DNA from: Bacteroidota bacterium | GTDB lineage: Bacteria; Bacteroidota; Bacteroidia; Bacteroidales; VadinHA17 | Direction: 5' to 3' | Length of the DNA stretch: 49,526 nucleotides | NCBI GenBank assembly: GCA_003250475.1 | Contig: QKGI01000032.1 | Span: 1-49,526 of the forward strand | Part shown: positions 27,830 through 36,752 of the stretch, in pieces | Layout of the letters: the number at the start of each line of letters is the position of its first letter | Position numbering within the stretch: the first letter of the stretch is position 1 | The notes under the pieces: model-generated | What the model was told of the DNA's origin: nothing | Databases searched by the model: none | The model's input: the letters and a program-made list of their open reading frames with translations, nothing else | Position numbers and translations under genes: made by a program

Positions 27830-28585
27830 TCAAAGCATGTTCTCTTTCCATCTCATTCTCAGCCGGCACAGCTCAGCACCGTCTCTCTCTCTCGTTATGG
27901 AGTGAATGAATGAGATGCCATCGTCAGTGTTTCTTCCGGTGACAATATTTATCATTTCACCCAGGTGCCCTTCCAGGATATAATTCACCTCTATGGTATC
28001 AGGCGTATGGTGGCTGATGAATTCAGGGTCATAACAGTTTACTGCCCAGTGAACATAGCGGGCATTGTTCACGTGCCGGTTTACATCGATGTCATCCAGC
28101 TTGGCTCTCATTATGGTGACCTCATTCTTTCCGTCGGGAAGGGGAGGTACTTTGCCTGCATTGGTTTCCAGTGCCCTCTCTTCAGGGAACCGGATGTTAA
28201 GGTTTGAAAGAGCTTTGTCAGGGCGATGTGCCCTGCGTGTGTTATAATCAACAACCACCCACGAGGAGGAAGCGCCGGCCAGGCGCTTTCCCGAGGCGTC
28301 ATACATTTCAAGGTCACGCAGGGCGAAAATGGTCTCCGTGCCGCGGGGCCATGTGCGTATGGTGACTTCATCCCAGGCATTGGGCAACGACTCAATCCTT
28401 ACCACCATCCTTGACAAAGCCCAGAAGAAGCCGTCAGTCATCAGGTCATTCCGTCCCCAGCCCAGCTCGGCAGCGTGCCGGCCGGCCAGGTCTTCGAAGA
28501 AGCTGAAAAGCGATCCCGGACTGAGCCGTCCTGTAAGATCCGTATTGAATATGTTTACCGGGTACTTTCTTTCAAATATTATCAT
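27830..28585 (-). CDS. Acyl-ACP thioesterase
   Basis: 251 residues with two hotdog domains, the layout of bacterial acyl-ACP thioesterases related to plant FatA/FatB. The N-terminal hotdog runs about residues 1-130 ([39 protein letters not shown]); the second contains [17 protein letters not shown], which holds the catalytic Asn-His pair. It frees fatty acids from acyl carrier protein. The ABC-F gene upstream overlaps it by 14 bases. Confidence 0.9.
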   Translation of the reverse strand: MIIFERKYPVNIFNTDLTGRLSPGSLFSFFEDLAGRHAAELGWGRNDLMTDGFFWALSRMVVRIESLPNAWDEVTIRTWPRGTETIFALRDLEMYDASGKRLAGASSSWVVVDYNTRRAHRPDKALSNLNIRFPEERALETNAGKVPPLPDGKNEVTIMRAKLDDIDVNRHVNNARYVHWAVNCYDPEFISHHTPDTIEVNYILEGHLGEMINIVTGRNTDDGISFIHSITRERDGAELCRLRMRWKENML

Positions 28586-30668
28586 CGTTGTTCATGTATT
28601 CTTCCAGGAAACCTTCCATCTCACTGTGGGCTTTTTCCCACTGGTGCATCAGAGACTCAAGCTCCTTTTTTTTATCATCATATGTTTTATAGAAAGCTGC
28701 ATCATTTACAATACCTGTATCTCCTGAAGCCAGCTTCTTATCCATTACCCCTATCTCCTCCTCAACGGCAGTGATCTTTGCCTCTGTTTCTTCCACCTGC
28801 TTCCTCAACCGGCGATGGACCCGCTCTGTCTCCTTCTTCTCCAGGTAACGCATCCTGCTGCTCTGCCTGAGAGCGCTCTCCTGCTGTTCTGCGGGAGGAA
28901 TGTCTCTGCCCTTCTTTTCAGCGATAATGTCTGCCTGTCCGGTGACCGTGCTTCTCTTTCCCGGGGTTGTCTCTTTCTTTTCAGTTGACGGTTCCTTCCT
29001 GTCTGCCGGTTTGGCTCTCCTTCCCTCCGGTGCGTTCCGCCTTTCAAGCTCCTTCAGCGACTCTATCTTCCTTGCCCTGAGGAACTCAGTTATGCCCCCG
29101 AGATGAGTCCTGATCCTCCTGTTGCGAAACTCGTACACCTTGTTTACCAGCCCATCAAGAAAATCCCTGTCGTGAGAGACCACAATTAATGTGCCATCAA
29201 ATTTTATAAGAGCCTGCTTGAGGATCTCCTTTGATCGTATGTCAAGATGGTTGGTAGGCTCATCAAGAAGGAGGAGGTTATAGGGTTCGAGCAGTAACTG
29301 CACTATGGCCAGTCGTGACCGTTCACCCCCTGACAGTACCTTGACCTTTTTGTCTATGTCATCTCCGTGGAAGAGAAAGGCGCCAAGTATATCCCGGAGC
29401 CGTGTCCGGATATCTCCTCTGGCTATTCTGTCAACAGTCTCAAAAACCGTCAGCTCATCGTTAAGGAGCTCATCCTGGTTCTGGGCAAAATAACCTGTTC
29501 CGACATTGTGCCCTCTCTTCATTATACCCTCATAATCAATCTGTCCGAGTATCATCCTGGCTAAAGTAGTCTTTCCTTCGCCGTTACGGCCCACGAAGGC
29601 AACCTTCTCGCCTCTCTCAATCTTCAGTGACACCCTGTCAAGCACAAGGTGACTCCCATATCGCTTCGATGCTTCCTCTGCCTCGACAACCACTGTCCCG
29701 GACCTCGGAGCAGGCGAAAAGCGTATGTTCATGGCCGAGGTGTCCTCCTCCTCGATCTCGATACGGTCAAGTTTTTTCAGCTGTTTGATCTTACTCTGTA
29801 CCTGGACAGACTTTGTCGGCTTATACCTGAACCGTTCTATGAATTTCTCAGTGTCTTCAATCATCTTCTGCTGGTTCCGGTAAGCGGCGGTCTGTTGCTC
29901 GCGCCGTTCACGCCTGAGCTCTGTATATCTTGTGTAAGGTACCCTGTAGTCGTAGATTTTACCCAGGCTGATCTCGATTGTCCGCCTGGTTACGTTGTCA
30001 AGAAAGGTGCGGTCATGGGAGACCAGTACCACAGCGCCGGGATAGGTCTCGAGAAACCCTTCGAGCCACATAATAGACTCTATATCAAGATGATTGGTGG
30101 GCTCATCAAGAAGGATGAGATCAGGTTTCCTGAGCAGTATCTTTGCCAGCTCGACCCTCATTCGCCATCCGCCGCTGAGCTCCCTGGTGGGACGGTTAAA
30201 GTCTGCAGACCTGAACCCGAGCCCGTTGAGTGTCTGGCCTGTCAACGCCACGTAGTCGCCCCCCCCGAGGAGCTGGTGCCTCTCACCGGCGCTGTGCAGC
30301 CTGTCGCATAGCTGGTGATAGCTCTCGCTCTCATAGTCAGTTCTTTCAGCTACCTCACGGGTAGTGTCGGCAATCTCCTGTTCGAGCATACGCAGCTCTG
30401 TAAAAGCCGTGAGAGCCTCCTCCATTACCGTGGTGCTGTCAGACACCTTCATCTGTTGCTCCAGGTAGCCGATGGTCATCTCCCTGGGGCGCTCGACAGA
30501 CCCTGAGGTGGGCTCCTGAAGCCCTGCAATGATCTTCATGAGCGTCGACTTACCCGCTCCGTTTCTGCCTGTCAGCCCTATCCGCTCCTGACGCGTAATA
30601 AGGAAAGAGACCTCATCAAGGAGAGCAAAACTGCCGAAAAGAAGAGACACATTGTTGACAGAGACCAT
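28572..30668 (-). CDS. ABC-F family ATPase (Uup/YdiF type)
   Basis: 698 residues with two ABC domains and no membrane helices. Walker [10 protein letters not shown] and GRNGEGKTT, signatures [13 protein letters not shown] and [11 protein letters not shown], and Walker [14 protein letters not shown] and [13 protein letters not shown] are present. A linker (PtIM) region lies between the domains and a charged coiled coil at the C-terminal end (about 600-690). ABC-F proteins act on the ribosome at the E site. This layout fits the Uup/YdiF housekeeping group better than an antibiotic-resistance type, though this cannot be decided here. First gene of the operon. Confidence 0.93.
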   Translation of the reverse strand: MVSVNNVSLLFGSFALLDEVSFLITRQERIGLTGRNGAGKSTLMKIIAGLQEPTSGSVERPREMTIGYLEQQMKVSDSTTVMEEALTAFTELRMLEQEIADTTREVAERTDYESESYHQLCDRLHSAGERHQLLGGGDYVALTGQTLNGLGFRSADFNRPTRELSGGWRMRVELAKILLRKPDLILLDEPTNHLDIESIMWLEGFLETYPGAVVLVSHDRTFLDNVTRRTIEISLGKIYDYRVPYTRYTELRRERREQQTAAYRNQQKMIEDTEKFIERFRYKPTKSVQVQSKIKQLKKLDRIEIEEEDTSAMNIRFSPAPRSGTVVVEAEEASKRYGSHLVLDRVSLKIERGEKVAFVGRNGEGKTTLARMILGQIDYEGIMKRGHNVGTGYFAQNQDELLNDELTVFETVDRIARGDIRTRLRDILGAFLFHGDDIDKKVKVLSGGERSRLAIVQLLLEPYNLLLLDEPTNHLDIRSKEILKQALIKFDGTLIVVSHDRDFLDGLVNKVYEFRNRRIRTHLGGITEFLRARKIESLKELERRNAPEGRRAKPADRKEPSTEKKETTPGKRSTVTGQADIIAEKKGRDIPPAEQQESALRQSSRMRYLEKKETERVHRRLRKQVEETEAKITAVEEEIGVMDKKLASGDTGIVNDAAFYKTYDDKKKELESLMHQWEKAHSEMEGFLEEYMNNDDNI

Positions 30669-30687
30669 CGGTTTAATTTTAAAGGTG

Positions 30688-30695
30688 CAAAGATA
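30688..30695 (-). promoter_or_regulatory. Candidate -7 box of the ABC-F operon
   Basis: Reads TATCTTTG on the minus strand, 19 bases before the ABC-F start. The matching -33 position falls inside repeat copy R4 and shows no TTG. Confidence 0.4.
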
Positions 30696-30703
30696 GAAAA
30701 ATA

Positions 30704-31135
30704 TGTCTGAAGGTCTGAAGGTCTGAAGTCTGAAGGTCGGGCCTTACATTAGCCTACCCTGCAATCTGGCACCATCTCCGCCGGCTGGCGGATCGGTCCG
30801 GTCTGAAGGTCTGAGGTCTGAAGGTCGGGGGTCTGTCGCTTCGCTCGGTCGTGCAGTACATTTACCGGCCCTGCAATCTGGCTCCATCACTAAAATGACC
30901 CACCGGGTCATTTCTTAACGATCGGCCCTAGTCTTGTCGGAGCGTAGCGGAGATCCTCGACCGTTAGGTCGGGACAGTCTTGCGGTCAGGGGTCTGAAGG
31001 TCTGTCGCTTTGCTCGGTCATGCAGTCATGCAGTCATGCAGTCAGACAGTGTAATTGCCATTTCTGCAATCTGGCTCCTTTGTTAAAATGACTCATCCAC
31101 CATCTGGCGGATCAATTTTTAACGCCCGGGACGAT
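30704..31135 (+). repeat. Dispersed modular intergenic repeat, copy R4 (long, composite)
   Basis: Opens with four GGTCTGAA-type units, then repeats the module series at least twice. The 30854-30937 module is nearly identical to 4541-4635 apart from a deletion inside its hairpin loop. A degenerate version lies at 31045-31130 and a shorter piece at 30743-30797. ATGCAGTC occurs in tandem around 31020-31042. It lies between divergent genes and contains no gene. Confidence 0.75.
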
Positions 31136-31194
31136 CAGGGGCATGCCGGTAGTGACAAAGGGCATATACTATACTCCGGGCGGATAATTTACGT

Positions 31195-31202
31195 TAATTT
31201 TG
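31195..31202 (+). promoter_or_regulatory. Candidate -7 box of the secretory lipase gene
   Basis: TAATTTTG matches TAnnTTTG. It ends 19 bases before ATG 31221, the spacing seen elsewhere in the window, which supports 31221 over 31212 as the start. Confidence 0.45.
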
Positions 31203-31220
31203 TAGTGTAAAATGAAAGAG

Positions 31221-32450
31221 ATGGAAAAGAGCCTGAAGATTGCGTGGTTGATTTTACTGATGGTGCCGCTGCTGCTGACACAGTCATGTAGCAAGGAAGA
31301 ACCCGACCCATATGCTGACAACACCTACCTCGTCTCCAGTACCCTGGAGTTGATGAGGTCAAAGGACAACATGATAACACTTATCAACTGGGCTGCCGCA
31401 CTATACCCTGACCTGGCAGGGATGGCAGATGAAATAGAGAGCGGGGTGAACGTTTACAGTATTAAATACAATACCAGCTTCCAGGGAGAAGCTATTGTCG
31501 CCTCAGGACTCGTCATCATACCCTCCGTGCCGGGCGACTATCCCATTCTCTCATTCCAGAACGGGACAAACACCCTTCATACAAATGCTCCTACCGCTGC
31601 CCCGGACTACCAGGCCTACCAGATGCTTCAGTGTGTTGCATCAACCGGTTATGTGGTGATAATTGCAGATTATCTTGGTTTTGGTGCTACTGCGAATATG
31701 GCACATCCGTACCTGCATAAAGAATCAACGGTTCAAACAGTGCTCGATATGCTATATTCTGTTGCCGAGTTCGACGAGGATGTTGCAAAGGATATAACTA
31801 TCAGCGATGATTGCTACCTTATAGGATACTCCCAGGGAGGATGGGCCACACTTGCTGTTCTTGAAGCAATTGAGCGTGATTATGCATCGGATTTTAATGT
31901 CAGGGCTACCTGCTGTGGTGCTGGTCCTTATGACCTGAGCTATTTCAACGAGTATGTGATTGGCCTGGCAGAGTATCCCATGCCAGTCTTCCTCGGATAT
32001 ATCTCCAACGCATACAGTGAGTATGGACTGTACTCAAACCCGCTGACCGATCTTTTCAATGATCCTTATGCAGGCCGCATACCTGGGTTGTACGATGGGA
32101 CACATTCATCCGAGGAGATAAACAGTCAGCTTACAACAAGTATCTCCGGGCTTTTCCAGGCCGGTTACATTACCGGATATTCCAGTTCCCCGTCTTACCT
32201 GGGTGTGCGTAATGCGCTGGCAGCCAATAGTATTGAGGGATGGAGCTGCGATTCGCCGCTGCTCTTTGTTCACGGAACTGCTGACAACTATGTTATCCCG
32301 GCACTTTCAGCCAATATGCATGATGATATGATCGCAGCCGGAAGTAATCCGCTGACATGTCTGTATGTGACACTGGAGGGTCTCGATCATACCGGGGGAA
32401 TCGTTCCTGCAGTAATTGCCGGACTTGAATTTTTTAAGTCTTACAGATAA
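31221..32450 (+). CDS. Secretory lipase-like alpha/beta hydrolase, lipoprotein
   Basis: 409 residues from ATG 31221. A lipoprotein signal ends in LLLTQSC, followed by an acidic SKEEPDPY tail. The hydrolase domain has nucleophile Ser in YLIGYSQGGWA, the acid in FVHGTADNYV and the His in GLDHTGG, the order of the secretory lipase (LIP) family. It is probably on the cell surface or in the periplasm, acting on lipids or other esters. rlmD follows after 6 bases, so the two may share a transcript although their functions do not relate. Confidence 0.78.
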   Translation: MEKSLKIAWLILLMVPLLLTQSCSKEEPDPYADNTYLVSSTLELMRSKDNMITLINWAAALYPDLAGMADEIESGVNVYSIKYNTSFQGEAIVASGLVIIPSVPGDYPILSFQNGTNTLHTNAPTAAPDYQAYQMLQCVASTGYVVIIADYLGFGATANMAHPYLHKESTVQTVLDMLYSVAEFDEDVAKDITISDDCYLIGYSQGGWATLAVLEAIERDYASDFNVRATCCGAGPYDLSYFNEYVIGLAEYPMPVFLGYISNAYSEYGLYSNPLTDLFNDPYAGRIPGLYDGTHSSEEINSQLTTSISGLFQAGYITGYSSSPSYLGVRNALAANSIEGWSCDSPLLFVHGTADNYVIPALSANMHDDMIAAGSNPLTCLYVTLEGLDHTGGIVPAVIAGLEFFKSYR

Positions 32451-32456
32451 ACGGAA

Positions 32457-33869
32457 GTGGGACGAAAGAAGCAACTTCCCCTTCTCAGGGGAGTCACAAT
32501 AACCGACATCGGATCAGAGGGTAATGCTATCGCACGGGTCGATGACATGGTGTTGTTTGTGCCTGGAGTGATTCCCGGTGATGTTATTGATGTCCGTGTC
32601 ACGAAAAAGAAAAAGCGCTATATGGAAGGGGTAGCCTTGTCGGTTATCACACCTTCCCCCGACAGGGTATCACCACCCTGCCGGCATTTCGGCATATGCG
32701 GAGGATGCCGGTGGCAGCATCTTCCTTATGAGAAACAGCTGTATTACAAGGAGAAGCAGGTTGTTGACAACCTTACACGTATCGGCCATCTGTCATTACC
32801 TGATCCTGATCCTATCCTTGGGTCAGAAATGGACTACCATTACCGTAACAAGCTTGAGTTCACCTTCTCAGAGAGACGGTGGATAACACATGAGGAGGCA
32901 GCATCAGGAGCGGAACTGGGCAACAGCCAGGCTCTCGGGTTCCATATTCCAGGCATATTCGACAAGGTGCTTGACATAGAGGAGTGCCTGCTCATGTCAG
33001 AACCATCGGATTCCATCAGAAACGAGGTACGCGGTTATGCAAAGGAGAGGGGCCTTCTCTTTTATGATTTCCGTCAACACAGCGGCTTCCTCAGGAACAT
33101 GATCGTCAGGAGATCATCCGGCGGTGAGGTGATGGTTGTGCTTGTGACAACAGACAGTAATGATGAGGAGAGAACCCGTTTGCTTGACCACCTTGTCAGG
33201 AGGTTCCCTGAGATCACATCGCTATACTATATCATCAACACCAAGAAGAATGACAGTATTGCCGACCTGGCTCCCGTCCACTATGCCGGCAACGGATATA
33301 TTACCGAGACCCTTCACGGCCTGCGGTTCAGGGTAGGACCGAAATCGTTCTACCAGACCAACAGCAGGCAGGCAGCAAGGCTCTATGCTATCGTTAAGGA
33401 GCTGGCTCAGCTTGGCGGCGAAGAGAACGTGTATGACCTGTACACCGGCACCGGTACAATAGCCTGTTATCTGTCGTCCGGTGCCTCCAGGGTTACGGGA
33501 ATAGAGTACATTGAAGAGGCGGTAGCTGATGCACGGATCAATGCCGCGGAAAACGGCATTGCCAACACCGCCTTTTTTGCCGGTGATATTAAAGATATCT
33601 TCAATGAGGCTATGTTTGAGGAGAGAGGACGCCCTGACGTGATAATAACAGACCCTCCCAGGGCAGGTATGCATACCGATGTCATTGCTGCCATGCTGCA
33701 TTCGGGAGCACAGAGGATAGTCTATGTAAGCTGCAACCCGGCCACACAGGCCCGCGACACGGAGATGCTCTCACAGGGTTATGAGGTGACACGTGTAGCT
33801 CCTGTAGACATGTTTCCCCAGACATTTCATGTTGAGAACATAGTCTTGCTGGAGAAAAAGAGGAACTAG
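32457..33869 (+). CDS. rlmD: 23S rRNA m5U1939 methyltransferase RlmD (RumA family)
   Basis: 470 residues from GTG 32457; no ATG fits better. An N-terminal TRAM domain (residues about 8-70) is followed by the Fe-S cysteines CRHFGICGGC and CLLMSE, then the SAM-binding domain (VYDLYTGTGTIACYLSSGA), DPPRAGMH and the catalytic SCNPATQARD. Longer than RlmD of E. coli (433) but the same family; TrmA-like or RlmCD-like specificity is possible. It lies downstream of the lipase gene. Confidence 0.9.
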   Translation: MGRKKQLPLLRGVTITDIGSEGNAIARVDDMVLFVPGVIPGDVIDVRVTKKKKRYMEGVALSVITPSPDRVSPPCRHFGICGGCRWQHLPYEKQLYYKEKQVVDNLTRIGHLSLPDPDPILGSEMDYHYRNKLEFTFSERRWITHEEAASGAELGNSQALGFHIPGIFDKVLDIEECLLMSEPSDSIRNEVRGYAKERGLLFYDFRQHSGFLRNMIVRRSSGGEVMVVLVTTDSNDEERTRLLDHLVRRFPEITSLYYIINTKKNDSIADLAPVHYAGNGYITETLHGLRFRVGPKSFYQTNSRQAARLYAIVKELAQLGGEENVYDLYTGTGTIACYLSSGASRVTGIEYIEEAVADARINAAENGIANTAFFAGDIKDIFNEAMFEERGRPDVIITDPPRAGMHTDVIAAMLHSGAQRIVYVSCNPATQARDTEMLSQGYEVTRVAPVDMFPQTFHVENIVLLEKKRN

Positions 33870-33871
33870 TA

Positions 33872-33902
33872 TTGGATGGTATTTAATGATTTTATATTTT
33901 TG
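33872..33902 (+). promoter_or_regulatory. Candidate promoter of tRNA-Ser (TTGG-19-TATTTTTG)
   Basis: TTGG at 33872-33875 and TATTTTTG at 33895-33902 are 19 bases apart, the best match to the Bacteroidota consensus beside the one at 42647. It is placed 66 bases before the tRNA. Confidence 0.6.
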
Positions 33903-33968
33903 CCCCGCTGATGGCTATTGCTGGTAAATGATGCAAAAACCACAGTGTTTTAGGGGAGGACGTTTTTT

Positions 33969-34056
<88 letters not shown>

Positions 34057-34070
34057 AGAGTAAATGAATA

Positions 34071-34099
34071 CCAGCCCGCTTTAGGCGGGCTGGTTCTGT
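34071..34099 (+). terminator. Terminator after tRNA-Ser
   Basis: CCAGCCCGC (34071-34079) and GCGGGCTGG (34085-34093) form a perfect nine-base stem with a five-base loop, followed by TTCTGTTTT. Confidence 0.8.
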
Positions 34100-34114
34100 T
34101 TTATGGGATGCGAA

Positions 34115-34233
34115 GAGGTAGCTTGCTTCCGATAAGCATAACATAATACAGAAATACATGGACGGAGTCCATGTATTCATTTACTCTGCAGGTACTCCCA
34201 AAAGGGGATCACGATCCCGCAAAGCGGGAGAGT
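34115..34233 (+). repeat. Direct repeat downstream of tRNA-Ser, copy A
   Basis: Contains GAGGTAGCTTGCTTCCGATAAG, then GACGGAGTCCATGTATTCATTTACTCTGCA and AAAAGGGGATCACGATCCCGCAAAGCGGGAGAGTAATCCCC. The whole order recurs in copy B at 34302. Copy A has an extra ACATAATACAGAAATACATG piece. The sequence TTTACTCTGCA is the complement of the tRNA tail region GCAGAGTAAA. Confidence 0.75.
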
Positions 34234-34301
34234 AATCCCCACTCTCTGCAACTAACAAATGACCCTGCGACAGCAGGGCCGTTTGTTTTGCTGATGGCAC
34301 T

Positions 34302-34410
34302 GAGGTAGCTTGCTTCCGATAAGACGGAGTCCATGTATTCATTTACTCTGCACGTACTCCCCAAAAGGGGATCACGATCCCGCAAAGCGGGAGAGTAATC
34401 CCCGGCGGGG
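34302..34410 (+). repeat. Direct repeat downstream of tRNA-Ser, copy B
   Basis: Nearly identical to copy A over about 100 bases. Between the two copies lies a second short hairpin, CCCTGCGACAGCAGGG (34263-34278). Neither copy has a plausible gene. Confidence 0.75.
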
Positions 34411-34472
34411 ATCAATAGAGGCATCCTACTCCTTTTCAATGTTTTAATCAAAAGCTAATAAGCGCGGGCAAC

Positions 34473-34562
34473 CCGGAAAAGGTGCGAACCGCACACTGTC
34501 TTGTGGCGCCTTTACGGCCCCGTGTAGCGGGCGTACAAGCAGGGCGCGGTTGTCTTTTCCGG
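34473..34562. repeat. Long imperfect palindrome, about 90 bases
   Basis: Outer arms CCGGAAAAG/CTTTTCCGG are perfect, inner arms AACCGC/GCGGTT and CTTGT/ACAAG are also matched. A folded noncoding element of the kind scattered between genes in Bacteroidota. The minus-strand open frame across it looks fortuitous. Confidence 0.6.
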
Positions 34563-34578
34563 TCTCTTTTTCTTTGAC

Positions 34579-34608
34579 TACTTTCTTTTGGAGGTACAAA
34601 AGAAAGTA
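34579..34608. repeat. Perfect 12-base hairpin TACTTTCTTTTG/CAAAAGAAAGTA
   Basis: Perfect arms at 34579-34590 and 34597-34608 with loop GAGGTA, directly after the long palindrome. I see nothing coding in 34609-34881. Confidence 0.6.
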
Positions 34609-34881
34609 ACAGTAATACCATTATTGCATTTGAGAACTTTATTAAATGAATAGAGCACCCATTTGAGACACCCTCTTTTTTTTGCCGTGAGCAATCTGGA
34701 AACATACTTTCTTAGACGGCAGTGGTTATCCCCACTCTAAAAATTCCCTTGACAAGTATCCGGTTTGCTGTTCCTTTGCCTTCAACCGATGATGATTCTT
34801 TCAGCAAAATGATATTTTAAATCAGATTCAGCAAACACATAAAAATCTCCTTGCAAATGTAAATAGTAATGGAAATATTCT

Positions 34882-34889
34882 TAACTTTG
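34882..34889 (+). promoter_or_regulatory. Candidate -7 box of the helical lipoprotein gene
   Basis: TAACTTTG fits TAnnTTTG, 67 bases before ATG 34957. A TTGC lies 27 bases upstream, too far for a standard -33. Confidence 0.45.
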
Positions 34890-34956
34890 CGGCGTTTTTA
34901 TGATCTGAAAACAGACACTTTTTCAACCAGAATAACAGAACCAAAATTAAACAGAA

Positions 34957-35556
34957 ATGAAAAACAGATTTTTTTTAGTTATTGCTACAGTTGCTGTAGT
35001 CGCTCTTATTTCAAGTTGCGCTAAAGTTCCCCAGGCTGCTCTTGACGCTGCTACTGCAGCCCTTGATTCAGCCAAGACAGTACAGGCAGACGTCTACTTC
35101 CCAGCCGAATTTGCTGCGCTTAACGATTCTCTGACAGTTATGCTTCAGAACATCGAAACACAGAAATCAAAGTCCGCAAAGGACTTCAAAGTCATTAAAG
35201 ACAATGCTGATGCCATTGCAGTGAAAGCCGCTGAACTCTCAGGTAACGTGGAAGTGAAGAAAGCAGAAGTCAAAGCTGAGGCTGAAACAATGATGGCCGA
35301 TGCCAAGACTCTTCTTGATGAGGCAAAAGCTCTCGTACTCAAGGCACCTAAAGGCAAGGAAGGCAAAGCTGTTGTTGAGGAGATCAAGAACGAAATCACA
35401 GTAATTGAAACCTCACTTACCGATGCTCAGACCCTCTTTGATGGCGGAACAAACTATATGGAAGTTGTTGACAAGGTAAAAGCTTCCAGTGAAAGCCTTA
35501 ACGGAATCATTGCAGAACTTAAGGAAGCAATGGCCAAAGCCGGTATCAAGATCTAA
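34957..35556 (+). CDS. Helical lipoprotein with DUF4398-like repeats
   Basis: 199 residues. Lipoprotein signal MKNRFFLVIATVAVVALISSC (Cys21), then an almost wholly alpha-helical, Ala/Lys/Glu-rich mature part that should form long helices. The stretch AAALDSAKTVQADVYFPAEFAALNDSL resembles DUF4398, with alternating Ala and a YFPAEF element. The N-terminal region of the next protein has the same pattern (YSPVLFREAQNSYDSA). A strong hairpin terminator directly follows, so the gene may be transcribed alone at high level. The adjacent L,D-transpeptidase genes suggest an envelope tether, by analogy with Braun lipoprotein; there is no C-terminal Lys (ends GIKI). Confidence 0.8.
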   Translation: MKNRFFLVIATVAVVALISSCAKVPQAALDAATAALDSAKTVQADVYFPAEFAALNDSLTVMLQNIETQKSKSAKDFKVIKDNADAIAVKAAELSGNVEVKKAEVKAEAETMMADAKTLLDEAKALVLKAPKGKEGKAVVEEIKNEITVIETSLTDAQTLFDGGTNYMEVVDKVKASSESLNGIIAELKEAMAKAGIKI

Positions 35557-35581
35557 AAGATACCTGCAGTAAAAAATAATG

Positions 35582-35612
35582 ATCCCCGGGCTTGTGCCCG
35601 GGGATTTTTTTA
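35582..35612 (+). terminator. Strong terminator after the helical lipoprotein gene
   Basis: ATCCCCGGGC (35582-35591) pairs perfectly with GCCCGGGGAT (35596-35605) and is followed by TTTTTT. It lies only about 10 bases before the start of the next gene, so downstream genes need read-through or their own promoter. Confidence 0.85.
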
Positions 35613-35622
35613 ACTTCGCGCC

Positions 35623-36750
35623 ATGAAAAGAGGCTCGTTTCTAGGCATATCCCTGTATCTCATTGCAGCATCTATCATAATATTCCTGTCGGTACTGCTG
35701 TTCAAAGCCCTTATTCCCGAGCCTCCGCAGGTTGAGGTGGAGCGTGCTCGCGCAGCCATAGCCCGGGCACGGGACCATCATTCTGAGGTATACTCGCCGG
35801 TATTGTTCCGGGAGGCACAGAACAGCTATGATTCAGCTATGGCAACATGGCGGAGCGAAAACGACAGGTTCATCCTGCTGCGTAACTACGAACAGGTTAT
35901 TTCCTTTGCAGCCCTGGCTGAGAAAAAAGCCAACGAGGCTACAAGCAATACTATTTCTCGTTCCAATAGTCTCAGGTCAAGTCTTTCAAGCGAGTTAAGC
36001 CGTCTGCAACAGGAGATGACTTCGTTTGAGAAGATCTTCCTGGCCATGCCTTTACCACAGGATCTGAAGAAGAAACATGCCCGCGGCAAGCTCCTGCTCC
36101 GGGAAGCTGAGATCGACCTCAGGAAAGAAAATTATGTCAATGGTAGTGTTAAGATTACAGAAGCCAGTGAATATATCTCCGGCAGTTATAATCTGGCAAG
36201 GAAGACACTGGAAGAGTACTTCAAAAATTATCCCGACTGGCAGGAATGGGCCACGGCAACCATCAATGAGAGTCGCAGAGCAGGATCCTATGCCATATTG
36301 ATTGAGAAGATTCCGGCTTTGTGCCATCTGTACCAGGGAGGCAAAAAGAAGTATACCTTTGAGGCAGAATTTGGAAGCAACTGGCTGGGTGATAAGAAAA
36401 GCAGAGGTGATATGGCAACACCTGAAGGGAGATACACTATTACCAAAAAGCTCTCAGGCAGTTCTACCAGATACCATAAAGCGCTTATGATTAATTACCC
36501 CAATAAAACAGACATTCAGGAGTTTAACGAGAGGATCAGAAACGGGCAACTCCCTGCTGATGCACGTATTGGTGATATGATAGAGATCCATGGTGACGGG
36601 GGTAAGGGAGCAAACTGGACCCAGGGATGCATTGCCCTGCGCAATGCTGATATGGACATCCTCTACAGATATGTGGCAAGAGGGACTCCTGTGACAATAA
36701 TAGGCTCTACATTAACCCTTGAGGAGTTCTTCGCCTCCAGAGTACATTGA
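35623..36750 (+). CDS. L,D-transpeptidase with N-terminal DUF4398-like helical domain
   Basis: 375 residues. One membrane helix near residues 8-28 anchors the protein. A helical domain of about 150 residues follows, sharing the VYSPVLFREAQNSYDSA pattern with the preceding lipoprotein. The YkuD domain holds IEIHGDGG and the catalytic cysteine Cys336 in TQGCIALRN. It would form 3-3 cross-links or attach proteins to peptidoglycan outside the membrane. The catalytic motif has Gln-Gly-Cys where Ser/His-x-Gly-Cys is usual. The next gene is a second, shorter transpeptidase. Confidence 0.85.
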   Translation: MKRGSFLGISLYLIAASIIIFLSVLLFKALIPEPPQVEVERARAAIARARDHHSEVYSPVLFREAQNSYDSAMATWRSENDRFILLRNYEQVISFAALAEKKANEATSNTISRSNSLRSSLSSELSRLQQEMTSFEKIFLAMPLPQDLKKKHARGKLLLREAEIDLRKENYVNGSVKITEASEYISGSYNLARKTLEEYFKNYPDWQEWATATINESRRAGSYAILIEKIPALCHLYQGGKKKYTFEAEFGSNWLGDKKSRGDMATPEGRYTITKKLSGSSTRYHKALMINYPNKTDIQEFNERIRNGQLPADARIGDMIEIHGDGGKGANWTQGCIALRNADMDILYRYVARGTPVTIIGSTLTLEEFFASRVH

Positions 36751-36752
36751 TC

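Noticed and set aside
28572-30668. Antibiotic-resistance ABC-F protein
   Set aside because: The domain layout and C-terminal coiled coil fit the housekeeping Uup/YdiF group, and operon partners are housekeeping; not provable from sequence alone.
30704-31135. CRISPR array
   Set aside because: Units are 7-8 bases without spacers of constant length, and the larger modules are not evenly spaced; no cas gene was seen.
34448-34705. Minus-strand gene of 85 codons
   Set aside because: It runs through two perfect or near-perfect palindromes and has no recognisable domain or start context.
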